From contig MCFG01000019.1 in assembly GCA_002104895.1 (NCBI GenBank), positions 1 through 64,000 on the forward strand: a stretch of 64,000 nucleotides of DNA, written 5' to 3'. Source of the DNA: Anaeromyces robustus. Lineage: Eukaryota; Neocallimastigomycota; Neocallimastigomycetes; Neocallimastigales; Neocallimastigaceae. The number at the start of each line of letters is the position of its first letter. Position 1 is the first letter of the stretch. Below the pieces are notes generated by a model, which was given only the letters and a program-made list of their open reading frames with translations, was not told the DNA's origin and ran no database searches. Of this stretch, positions 27,118 through 38,865 are shown one piece after another. The translations under genes and the position numbers were made by a program.

Positions 27118-28618
27118 ATGTTTAAATTAGGATGGAGTATCCATAATATAAAAAATAAAATTAAAAATGATGATAAATATGAAATTCTTGATGAAGGATA
27201 TTTTGAATGGAAAATTAAAAATTGGAATGATTGTAAGAAAACCCAATGTTATAGTCCAATAAACAAGATAGGAGAATATATATGGTATTATTTTTTATAT
27301 TATTATTATTTATTATTTATATTTATTATTAATAATTCATTATTATTATTATTTATACTTATTATTAATAATTCATTATTATTATTATTTATACTTATTG
27401 TTAATACTTTATTATTATTATTATTTATTATTATTATTTGTAATTATAGGGAAATTGAATTGAAACCAGTTAATGAAAATAATAATAATAATAATTTATT
27501 TTCAATATATTTAAAATCTTTAAATGAAACCAATAATATTTATGCTAATTATATATTTTTTATTTGCAATTATTTTAATTATTCAATATATTTAACAAAA
27601 GGTAATATATTTTATCTATTGACATAATTATACATTAATATAAAATTATTGTAATAATATTGTCATTTTTTTATGTATATTACTTTTAAATATAATTAAT
27701 AATAGAATCTGAAGAAATAAAATGTTTTGATAATACTCATAATAAATTTGGATTTGAACAATTAAAAATTCATAACATATTAAATAATAATAATAATAAA
27801 TTAATTGAAAATGATAAAGTTATTATTGGAGTATACATTCGTATCTATAAAACAGATTTGAAAGGTTAATATTTAAAATATATTTTCAACTTTTATATTA
27901 TATTTTTTAATATATATTTTTCAAAATATTTTTTCTTTATTAAAATTAAAATTTTAAATAATTTTTTTTTTTATTCATAAATTTTATTAAATTAATTAAA
28001 ATAGGAAAAATATTAGAAATTGATAAAGATTTTATATCATTAATTAATGCATGTTATAAAGATAATTATATAGAAGTAAATAATTTAATTAAAAAAGAAA
28101 TAGATATAAATAAAATAGATAATAAAGGTTGGACTCCATTAAATATTGCTTGTGATAAAGGAAATAATAAGATAATACAATATTTAATTAAAAATGGTGC
28201 TGATATAAATAAAGAAGATAATAATGGAGCAACACCACTAATTATTGCATGTAAAAATAAAAATAAAAATTTAATTCAATATTTAATGGAAAAAAGAGTA
28301 GATATAAATAAAAAAAATAAATACAATGAAACACCTTTAACTATAGCATGTAATAATAATAATAATCAATCTATAATAGAAATGATAATAGAAAAAGGAG
28401 TTGATATAAATATGATAGGATTAAATGGATATACACCTTTAACTATTGCTTGTAAAAATGAAAATGAAACATTAGTAAAATATTTATTACAAAAGGATGC
28501 AGATGTTAATAAAAAAGATGGAAATAATAATTTACCATTAATGATTGCTTGTTCACTTAAAAATGATATTTTAATAAAAACATTAATTCAATATGGCGCA
28601 TATTTAAATATAAAAATA

Positions 28619-28681
<63 letters not shown>

Positions 28682-30007
28682 TATAATGAAACACCTTTAA
28701 CCATTCTGTATAATAAAAATAATGAATCTTTAATAGAATTTTTATATAATAAACAAGAAAATCTTATTGATTTTTTGATAAATCACTTTTGCTTTATTAA
28801 ATTTAATAATTACAGAGAAAGAGGTTTTTTTATTAAACTTTACATGCCTTTTATGAATAAATATATATATGGTGTAATATTTAATAATCATTTTTTATTA
28901 TCATCTAATTTTTTAGTTAATCCTAATTCATCATTTGAAATTTTTATTCATTGGAAAAATAAAACTTTTTCATTAGATTATACTAATTTTATTTTTACCT
29001 CAGAACTTCATGATATCATTTTTATAGAAATAAATGATGAATTCATTATTAATCAAATAAACCCTTACTTTCTTGAATTATATAGATATAATAATGAAAT
29101 TGATGATACTTTCTATTCTATTAATTATTCAATAAATAAAGTTACTCATAACTATCTTTTAAATGAAGAAATTATATTATTATTAAACAAATATAAATAT
29201 AAACAATCTATGTCTTATAAACAATTAGGTGATTGGTATTATAATTTTAATAAAAAAATATATTTAAATAATTATCAAATTATTAATAATGAAATAAATT
29301 CATTTTATGGGTTTAATTTTGTTTTTTTCTCATCAGAAACGCATTTTCCTGAAATATCAAATCAATCTATTATTTTAAAATCTATAACAACATCAACGTC
29401 AACGTCAACTTCAACTTCAACACCAGTATCAAATCTTGAAAATTCAAAGAAAATGGAAGATTTAAAATCAAAATATATTATTAATAATTCATTACTTCCA
29501 GTTTTTAATAAAAATTTAAATGTTATTGGTATGCATACATATAAAAATTTAGAAGAAAATAAAGCTATTAATAGTAAAATAATTAGATATGCGATAGAAA
29601 CTTTTTATGATCCAAAAAATAATAATAATAATAATAATAATAATAGTAATAATAGTAATAATAGGATTAAAGGCAGACTTCCAGCAAAAATTTTATCACA
29701 AGAAGAAATAAATGAATTAAGAGATCATGGATTACATGAAACATCATCACCTTATATTTTTATAAGTCCTGCTTCTATGCGTGTAACAGCATTATTATTT
29801 TATAGAACAAATTATTCATGGTATTGGACTCCTACAATTCCAAAAGATTATAGTCTGAATGAAATTAAAAATTTGAATTGGTCAATTATTAATGAATATG
29901 AAAGTATTATGGCCATAGGTGGAATTTATAATGGTATTCCTCCAGCTAGTCGTAATATAACACTTATTGAATGGCTTATAACAACTAAACTTAAATATTT
30001 ACAATAA
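27118..30007 (+). CDS. MATH domain + ankyrin repeats + trypsin-like-fold protein (4 exons)
   Basis: Exons are 27118-27284, 27450-27601, 27706-27864 and 28005-30007, giving 826 residues. The first three exons build a MATH (TRAF-C-like) domain: YFEWKIKNW, YSPINKIGEYIW, SIYLKSLN, then FGFEQLKI and VIIGVYIRIYK. Residues about 166-425 hold six to seven ankyrin repeats (TPLTIAC.., GADINK) with a poly-Asn insert. From about 425 the pattern GFFIKLYMP..YGVIFNNHFLL, then HDIIFIEI, then NSLLPVFNKNLNVIGMHTY recalls trypsin-like peptidases found with ankyrins in gut fungi. Candidate triad residues are H455, D496 and S655, but the glycines around the serine are absent. The last 120 residues were not recognised. 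An alternative start uses exon 26733-26763 (MSSVVNYFTK) spliced to 27131, giving 832 residues. The role is probably intracellular scaffolding or regulated proteolysis; this is inferred. Confidence 0.8.
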
Positions 30008-31481
30008 AATATTTAATATTTTAGATAATTTTAGAAAATTTTATATTTAGCATTTTTGAAAATGATTTACATTTAATTTATTCATTTTAATTAAAATTTA
30101 TATTAAAATATTTATATTGATTTATAAATTTTTAATATTATATTTTTATTAAAATTGAAACGGAAAAAAAATGAAATAATAATAATAATAATAATTATAA
30201 TTATAATAATAATAATAAAAATAAAATGTTATATACAATAAATATTATTTTTATTATAAGATAAATATTATAGTTCATGGTAATGATTTGATCCTAAAAA
30301 ATTTAAAAATTAAAGACTCTTATTAAGATTTCATTATATATAGGGATTATGGATATTTATATATAATAGAATATTATAATATAAATAAATATTAAACAAA
30401 TAATATTTTATAAAAGTTAAACTGTATTACATAAAGATTATATACGCATATAAATGAAACTCTTTAATATATATATAAACATTTTTATCGTTTTTTCTTT
30501 ATATAAAAAAATATTATTATCAATAAAATAATAACTAAATAAATGACACACAAAACATTCAATAGTTTTTCCTTAAAACTTAAAGAACATAAAAAAAAAT
30601 AAACAAAAAAAAGAAAAAAAAAATAATAAAAAAAAAATTACAAAATATTGTATATACTCTTATTAATTTCTTTTTACTTTTTTTTTTTATTTACTTTTTA
30701 CTTTTATTTTCTATTTTCTATTTTTTATTTTTTATTTTTATACTTCTAGTTCTATTTTTTTATTTTTATTTTTATATTTCTAGTTCTATTTTTTTTTATT
30801 TTATTTTATTTTATTTTTATTTTTATTTTTACTTTGATTTTTTTTTTCTTTGATTTTTTTTTCTTTTTTTTGGTTTGTTTTGTTTTGTTTCGTTTTGTTT
30901 TGTTTTTTCTTCAATTTTTTCTTTTTTAATATTCTTTTTTTTTTTGAATTTTTTAATTTATATTATTATTGTTATAACAATTATTATTATTATTATTTCA
31001 TTTTTTTTTTTTTTTTCCGTTTCAATTTTAATAAAAATATAATATTAAAAATTTATAAATCAATATAAATATTTTAATATAAATTTTAATTAAAATGAAT
31101 AAATTAAATGTAAATCATTTTCTAAAATACTAAATATAAAATTTTCTAAATGTTTTTTTTATATTTATAAAATCTTTCTAAATATTTTATATTTATATTA
31201 TATTATATTATATTACATTATTTTATTTTATTTTAATATATATTATATATTATATTATCTTTATTAATTTTTATTATATATAAATATCAAATCTATATAT
31301 AATAAATATTATTATAATTAAATTAAAAAATGAGATAATTATTGTTATTGTTTACTCTTCTTTATTCTTATTACAAATATAATCAATGTATTTGTAATAA
31401 ATAAATAAATAAAAAAAAATAATTAATTGATTAATTAATTATAATTAATTTATTTTTTTTTATTATTATTATTTAAATAAT
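30008..31481. other. Convergent AT-rich intergenic region
   Basis: Between the 3' ends of the MATH-ankyrin gene and the third CotH gene. It has T-rich runs with TTTTGT and TTTTA units (30660-31020), which give a spurious Phe-rich frame, and an ATATT run near 31195-31215. A long segment at about 30030-30150 is loosely complementary to 31050-31190 (both contain TTTAATATAAATTTTAATTAAAATGAATAAATT-type sequence in opposite orientation), so the region could fold on itself. No gene was seen. Confidence 0.55.
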
Positions 31482-34289
31482 TTATTGACAGCTAGTTTTA
31501 ATACTGCACCAATATCCATTATCAACACCCCATTTACCTTCATCATCATTTAAATAAACATCACAGGTTTCACAACATGAATAACCATATTTCTTTCCTG
31601 GACATTCATCTTTTTCAAAATCACATTGAATACCACACCATTCACCATTTTCAGCTCCCCAGTTACCACTATTGTCAATAGCTAAAACTACAGCATCACA
31701 ACCTTTTGAACAACATTTGTAACCTAAAGCTTCAGACCAACATTCTTCAGTTTTTGGTTCAGATGGTTTAGATGGTTCAGTACCTTTAGATAATCTTTCA
31801 ACATTGTATTGATTAATACCTAAAACTGGAACACGATCATCAGAATAACTCTTATCTGGAGTATAATCTGGAAGTGGTTCACCATAATGATGGTAAGACA
31901 TTCTGTCACTAATTTTTTCAACGACATCATTAACTCTGTATGGGTAAAGAATAACTGGTTCTGGTCTTGGTTCAATTAATTTATGCTTTTTATCTGAAGA
32001 AGTAGCATTAGTATTAATACCATAGTAAGCAGCAGCAGAGTTGTAACGACGACGAATCCAATATTTAAGACCGAAAGCTTTAACGTAATCATGAGTATCA
32101 TAAACATAAGTATATTCTATATTGTCAAGGAATTCTTGATAAGTCCAGAGGCATTGCTTTGGACAGATTTTGCTATAAAATTTTTATTTTTTTTTTAAAA
32201 AAAAGAAAATTATTAATTATAATTATTGACAAATTATTCAAATTATTTTTATTAAAATTAATTATAAAAAAGTATTTTTTTTTTACAAATATATATTAAT
32301 ATATTAATTAAAAATTATTATAAAAAAATTTTTTTTAAATTTTTTCATTTTTTTGTTAACTTACTTAATTTTACCAGCACCAGTTTCAATATTATTCTTA
32401 ACGTATGGAGCAACAAATTCTTTAAGTTCTTCAATACGAGTAAGTAAAGTATCTGGATTGAAAACCTTACTAACAACATCACCAAGTAATTCACGGAATC
32501 TAGTATCATCATCATGAACTAAAATCTTAATAATTGGATGATCTAATTCAAAATCTTTGAAGGAAATAGCTGGGAAATCAATTTCACCTTCACCCTTAAA
32601 GTAGGATTTAATACTGAATTGATCATCCCACATACATGAACCTAAATCAAGATCAAAATCGTATGGAAGGTAAACCCATTTTCCATTTGGTTGTTGGTAC
32701 CAATAAATATTGTGACCAAATGGACCTAAGATGTGATCCCATGATCCAATTAAGTATTCCCAAGCAATGCTATATTTTAAAATTGTAAATAAAAATTAAT
32801 TTAAGAAAAAAAATATTAATCATATATTTATTAATATATAATAAAAATAAATATTATAATGTTGTTTTTTTTTTCTTATATATAAAATTTTTAAACAAAT
32901 CTAAATAAATTAATATTACTATTTTAAGAAGTTATCAACATCCATAATTTTTTCTAAATCAGCTCTAGTTTTGGCAGCATTAACTTGATCAACAAAGGTC
33001 TTTTATTTTTTAATATATATATATAAATTCCATTAAATTTATTGATATTAAAAAATTTAAAAATATAACAATTTTATTTATTAATTATATATTTATATTT
33101 ATAAGTCATTAATCATTTGTATAATATTATAAAATATTTTATATAAATAATTACATAGAATGGTTCCATATAATCAGCAATATCTTCATTAGAGTTTACA
33201 CATTTAGACTTGGCAGTACCATCATCGAATCTAATTCCATCAGCTTTACATTGATATAAAGTTCTGACTTCTTCTCTTTCATCTCCAAACTTTCTCTTAA
33301 GCCAATTCTTTTTAATGGAATCAGAGATAACCCAGCTAAAATATAATTAAATATAATTAAATATAATAAAATATAATATAATATATAAAATATTATATGA
33401 TTAGTAATTAATAATAATTATTTTTTTTTTCAAGAATTTTTTTTATTATTAGAAAAACATATACGAAAAATAAATATATTATTATTTTTAATATATTTGA
33501 TTTATTACAATCCCATATAGTCATCATTAACAAAGAGTTCAACGTAACCAGCTTCAACAGCAATTAAACCACTTTTTTGAATGACTTCAGTAGAAAGTTT
33601 AGTACGCATATAAGTTGGATCACGTTGATCACTTCTTAAACGGAAATTCTTAGTACCATGTAAAGTTTTGTCACTTCCCTTAATTTTAATATTGTAACCT
33701 GGTCTGGAGAATTCAGTTGATGATTTTCCTCCTAATTTAAAGTTAATAGTGTAATCTTCTTCATTACTATTTTAAAAAATAGTACCAATGAATTATATTT
33801 TTTAATACAGAATATAAATATAAGTATTATAAATAATATAAATATAATAAATAAAAAAATAAAATAATTGTTATTGTTTTCCTTTTAAATATTTACCCTT
33901 CATAAATAAACTTCATATTGGCTTCAACTTCAAAATAAGTATTTTGAGATTGGTTACTAATTTGAGCTTTTTGAACCATTTCACTCCAGGTGCTGTCTGG
34001 CATAGTGACATGCATAACTGGAACTGACTTTTCTAACATTTCATATAATTCAGTTCTTTCAACATTATCCCAATAAGCAGCATTAGCAGAAAATGCTATA
34101 AACATTTTTTTAAAAAAAAAAAAAATTAATAAAATTTTTTAAAAAAAAAATAATTTTAAATTTAAATTATTTTTTAAAAAAAAAAAAAAGATTTCTAAAT
34201 TTATAATTAAATGAATGTATATGTAAATTCATTTTTTTGACATTCATACCTAATAAAGAAAGAGTAGAAAATATTTTTAAAAATCTCAT
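31482..34289 (-). CDS. CotH kinase-family protein with two C-terminal fungal dockerin modules (7 exons)
   Basis: Minus-strand exons are 34289-34250, 34095-33897, 33766-33509, 33335-33155, 32999-32920, 32769-32365 and 32172-31482. All introns are GT..AG and the frame closes to 617 residues. The signal peptide is MRFLKIFSTLSLL plus AFSANA across intron 1. The CotH core has GSWDH with D264, GHNIYWY, and D290-F-D292. The C-terminal two modules are dockerin-like: C532 to about 571 (CWSEALGYKCC) and C578-C616 (CPGKKYGYSCC). Tandem dockerins of this type dock proteins onto the gut-fungal cellulosome. The gene has four more introns than the other two CotH genes, but its first two introns fall at the same places. 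Codon use is richer in C-ending codons than in the neighbours, which may mean strong expression. Confidence 0.9.
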
Positions 34290-35462
34290 TTTTATATTAA
34301 TATTATTTGTTTATTTTTATTTTATTTTAGTTTTTTTAATTTTTTTTTTTTATATTATTTTTTCTTCTATTATTTATTTTTACAATTTCTTTTATTTTTA
34401 AATAAACTAAATTGTTAAATATTTAATTAAAAAGCAGAAATTGATTCTTTTATAGTTTTTTTTTTTATATAAAAAAAAAATAATGTCATAATAAATATAT
34501 TATTTACTATTTATTATCTATTATTTATATATTTATATATTTATTATTTAATATTATTATCTTATATAAATTATTTTATATGATTTTCTTATTTTCTTTT
34601 TCTTTTTTTTTTTTTTTTTTTTTTTCTATTTTCCTAAAAAGTTTATTTTAATATGATTTGTAAAACATGAATATATTAAATTAGATGTATAATTTATAAA
34701 AGAAAAATAATTATTAATACCAATTAAAAAAGGGAGAAATTTTAGTGAAGATTACTGAAGTCTTATCCATTTTTGGAAGTTATATGAGTTATATATAATA
34801 AATTATAAAAAAAATATATATATATTAAATAAATATAAATGAATGTAAATAAATAAATAAATAATAAAAATACAAAAAATTTTACATGAATTTTTAAAAA
34901 ATAAATTTTTATGAATAAAATAAATATCATGAAATATATAATGGAATACAAAGATAATACAGAAATAATATACAATGTAATGCAAAGATAATACAAAGAT
35001 AATATATTATATTATATATATAAATATTTAAATAACGGTTAAAAATTTTTAAAAAAATTATTATTAAAAAGTTTGATTGACAAAATAATTAAAATTCTGT
35101 TACATTTTAATTTTTTTTTTTTTTTGGTTTGTGTTCAAAAAAAATCATAATTCATAATTAATTTTAAGGTATGACAAAAAAAAATTCCATTTTTTAATTT
35201 ATTAACAATATAATAATTAATTATTATTCTTTAATAATATTATAAAAGAGTAATAAAAAATTAAATTATGATTATTTAAAACCAATAAAATTATTTCTTA
35301 TAAATTCATGAAACTGATAAAAAAAATTTTTTAAAAAAAAAAAAAACATAATATGATCATGTGATTAGTTTCTAAAAACTTTAATAAAATATATATTTTT
35401 AATTAACACATGTTATTAATATATATTTTACATAAATATATGTATTTTATATTTTTTTTTTA

Positions 35463-35515
35463 TTTTATTAATTATAATTTTAAATATTAAATATTTAAAA
35501 TTATAATTAATAAAA
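35463..35515. repeat. Perfect palindrome, 26-base arms with one-base centre
   Basis: The left arm 35463-35488 (TTTTATTAATTATAATTTTA..) is the exact reverse complement of 35490-35515, around a single A at 35489. It could extrude as a cruciform; the function is unknown. Confidence 0.8.
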
Positions 35516-36809
35516 AATTAATACAAATTATGATAAAAATTAAATTTTTATTATTAATTCTATATTCTACAATTTTCAATTTTATTTTATTAATAACACA
35601 AAATAATTAGTTTCAAATAATTATTCTTTTTTTATAATAATGTAATTAATTAAAATATGTCAATTAATGAATTTTTTTTAAATAATGGAAACATTTTTCT
35701 AAAAAGAAATACTAAGTTACATTTTAAATTAATGTAGAAAATTGGAAGAAAATATTAAATCTTATTTATTCATTTTTTTTTTATTTTATTTTAAGTAATA
35801 TTAATAGACCTGTTATAATATTATAATATTATAATTGTCTACTACAAGTAAATATATATAAGAAGATAAATCATAAAAAATGAATAACAAATAAATAAAT
35901 AAATAAATAAATAAATAAAATAAAATAAAATAAAATAATTAATTATGTATGTAATAAATAAATAAAAGAGAGTAATAAAAGAAAAGTATTAAATTTTTAT
36001 AAAAAAATTTAATTAATTGTTACACAATATTCCATTTATTAAATGTTCTAAAACATTTTAAATTTATTTCATAATTATTAGTCATATCATCTTCACTGAT
36101 CACTAATTATTTAATTTATTTATTTACTTATTTATTTACTTATTTAGTTCAACTACTTTTTTCTTTTTTTTTTGCCATATTATTTTTATATTCTCTTTTT
36201 GTTTTTTTTTTTTGTTTTTTTTTTTTTTTTTGTTTTTTTGTTTTTTTAATTACATCTTTTATATTATATTACATTATATTATATTATATTATATATAATA
36301 TATCTAATTGTATAAATATTAAAAAAAATTTTTTTTAATTTTTTGTGTATAAAAAGATTAATTTTGAAACTTTAAACATTAAAAGCATGAACATAATAAA
36401 ATTAATAACAAAATAAACAAAAATAATCAACGTGTTTTATAAAATTGTTAATTTTTTTTATTTAAATAAATATATATTTCTAAGTATACTTATATTTATA
36501 ATTGTTAACTTCATTTTTTATTTCTATACTTAATATTTTTGATATTTTTACTTTAATTTTCTATTTTCTATTTTATTATTTTTTTTTTTTTGTTTATATT
36601 CTATATTTTTTATATTTATATTTATATTTTATATTATATATTTTTATATTGTTTCTCTTTTATTATATATTGTTTCTTTTTTATTATATATTTTATATAC
36701 TTTATCTATTATTACTATTATTATTAATATTATTATTATTATTATTATGATGATGATGATGATGATGATAATGATGATGATGATGATGATTTTTATTATT
36801 ATTTACAGA

Positions 36810-37345
36810 ATTGTATTTTCTGGCATTTTATTTTATTAATTTTATAAACTTGACCAGCTATGTATTCTGTGTTTACACTTTATATATATTGATTCGCTAC
36901 AAGTATAATACAATCAGATAACACAAGTCCCTTGCCAAATTACTGTTACTGAACTCCACACACGCATTTTTATTATGTTGAACTTTAGATACATTTTAAT
37001 TTGTTTCAATTGTATTAATAAATTTAAGTCTACTCCAATACTAGGTGTGGCGTTTGTATCTCTTTAATGCCCTATCTTAAATATTTTAATTCTATTAGCA
37101 AAAACGTGATTCTATGTTTTCAGTATTAACTTTATATGTAATTATTTCAGACTTGCCTCCAAATTAAAACATTTGAATACCCTCTTTTCTTGTCTGCAAT
37201 GACTTAGGGAAATTTGTTACTTTAATTATTTCTAAAAAATAAATAATAATTGAACTGAAACTTGTATTAATACCTGTCTTTATTTTGAAAAATTCTTTGT
37301 TTGTAGGATAATATTGTCAAATGACTTAAGAAAGAAGGAGATAAG
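36810..37345. other. Compositionally distinct patch, possible degraded element
   Basis: Unlike its flanks, this segment has few A/T runs and scattered G/C-containing words such as CCCTTGCCAAATTACTG, ACTCCACACACGCA and TAGGTGTGGCGTTTG. No frame stays open for long on either strand and no terminal repeats were found. It may be an old transposon or gene remnant. The GAT array at 36748-36790 adjoins its left side. Confidence 0.35.
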
Positions 37346-37468
37346 GTAATTCCATATATATAATATTTTATATTAATATGAATTAAAACTCTTTATGGTT
37401 TTTTTTTGTTGTTTTTTTTTTTTTTTTTTGTTTTTTTTTGTTATTATTATCATTAATATTAATATTAT

Positions 37469-38833
37469 TTAAAAAGGATTTATTAAAGTACCATTGGAAC
37501 ATTTTTCATTATAATATATCCATTTATCTTCTGATATATTTAATCCTTCAATTGATTTATATTTTTGAGCAAGATAACAAATTGGAATTTTTTCAATTGG
37601 ATTTTTATAATGATTTTGACATTTATCTGATAAAAATTTAGTACATTGATCTTCTAATTTATCGTATTTTGAAACATATAAAAAGTGACATTCACTATAA
37701 TCTCTAGAATTTTCAAATTGACATTCATTTATAATATTATCTATATCATTATTACATATCATTTCATCATTACGTTTTTTATCATTAAAATCAAAATAAT
37801 ATATAGATTCAAATTGATTAATGTATTTAAAAGAATAAGAACAAATAGGATACTCTTTAAACGGATCATCCAAGAAATTTTGACATTCTTTTGATTTAAA
37901 TTTTTGACATTTTTCAGAAAGTTCTTTATCTGTCATTTCAGGATAATAATTAATAAAACATTTATTATCTCTGAAAACTGAGGTACAGTAAGATAAATTT
38001 TTTTCCTTTGCTTCTTCAGTTACATTATATTTACATATATTATTATTATTTTCCTTTATTCTTTCTAAAGAATCAATTATCATATTATTTTTAAATTGTT
38101 CAGTATAAGAACAAATTAAAAAATCACTTTCATCTCTATTATATATATTATTATTATTATTACATTTTTCTGAATTTTCTATCATAACACATTTTTCTAT
38201 TAATTCATCGTCTGTAGTATTGACATTGACATCAATATCAGTACATTCTTTATACTTTTCAAATGTTTCATTACATTTTTGATCTGAAATACTTTTACAA
38301 TATTGATTAAAATGATAATAATTATCATTTTTGATTGAGTCATTAAAATTCATAGATATTCCATATTCTTTTAATTTATTATAACCATAACGATCATAAA
38401 GAAGATAACAAGATGGTAATACATTTGATAATATATATCTTTCTTGTTGTTCATCTTTTACTATTTCATCATCAAGATCATTATCATTAATTTCATACAA
38501 ACTTAAACACTGATTTGATTTTAAATCTCTACATTTTTGTTCATATTTACTATTATTTATTTCATCTGTGTCATTAAAGTTGCCATAACTATTATTTTTA
38601 TCAATAAGACATTTTAAATTTTTATCTATTTCATAAATACATCTTCCTTCATGTTCCAAATAATAATTTGTACATTTTAAATTATATTGACTATAAGTCT
38701 TCCAATCAAAATTATTAATATAATCATTTGATTTACCTATCTTTTTAGCAATAGAACAAACAGACATCTTATCAAGAAGTAAAATATTATAAAAATTTTT
38801 ACATTTTTCTGAATTGAAAATATCACAATTATA

Positions 38834-38865
<32 letters not shown>

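Larger units (their letters stand above)
34290..37468. other. AT-rich intergenic region with a palindrome and an anomalous patch
   Basis: Upstream of the third CotH gene and downstream of the second subtilisin gene. It contains a 26-base perfect palindrome (35463-35515), an AATA run (35893-35918), T-rich microsatellites (36600-36740), a GAT/TGA array (36748-36790), and a roughly 530-base patch with clearly more G+C and few homopolymers (36810-37345). No intact gene was seen. Confidence 0.55.

Noticed and set aside
36502-36750. 82-residue Phe/Tyr/Leu frame
   Set aside because: It is a T-rich microsatellite translation with no complex sequence.
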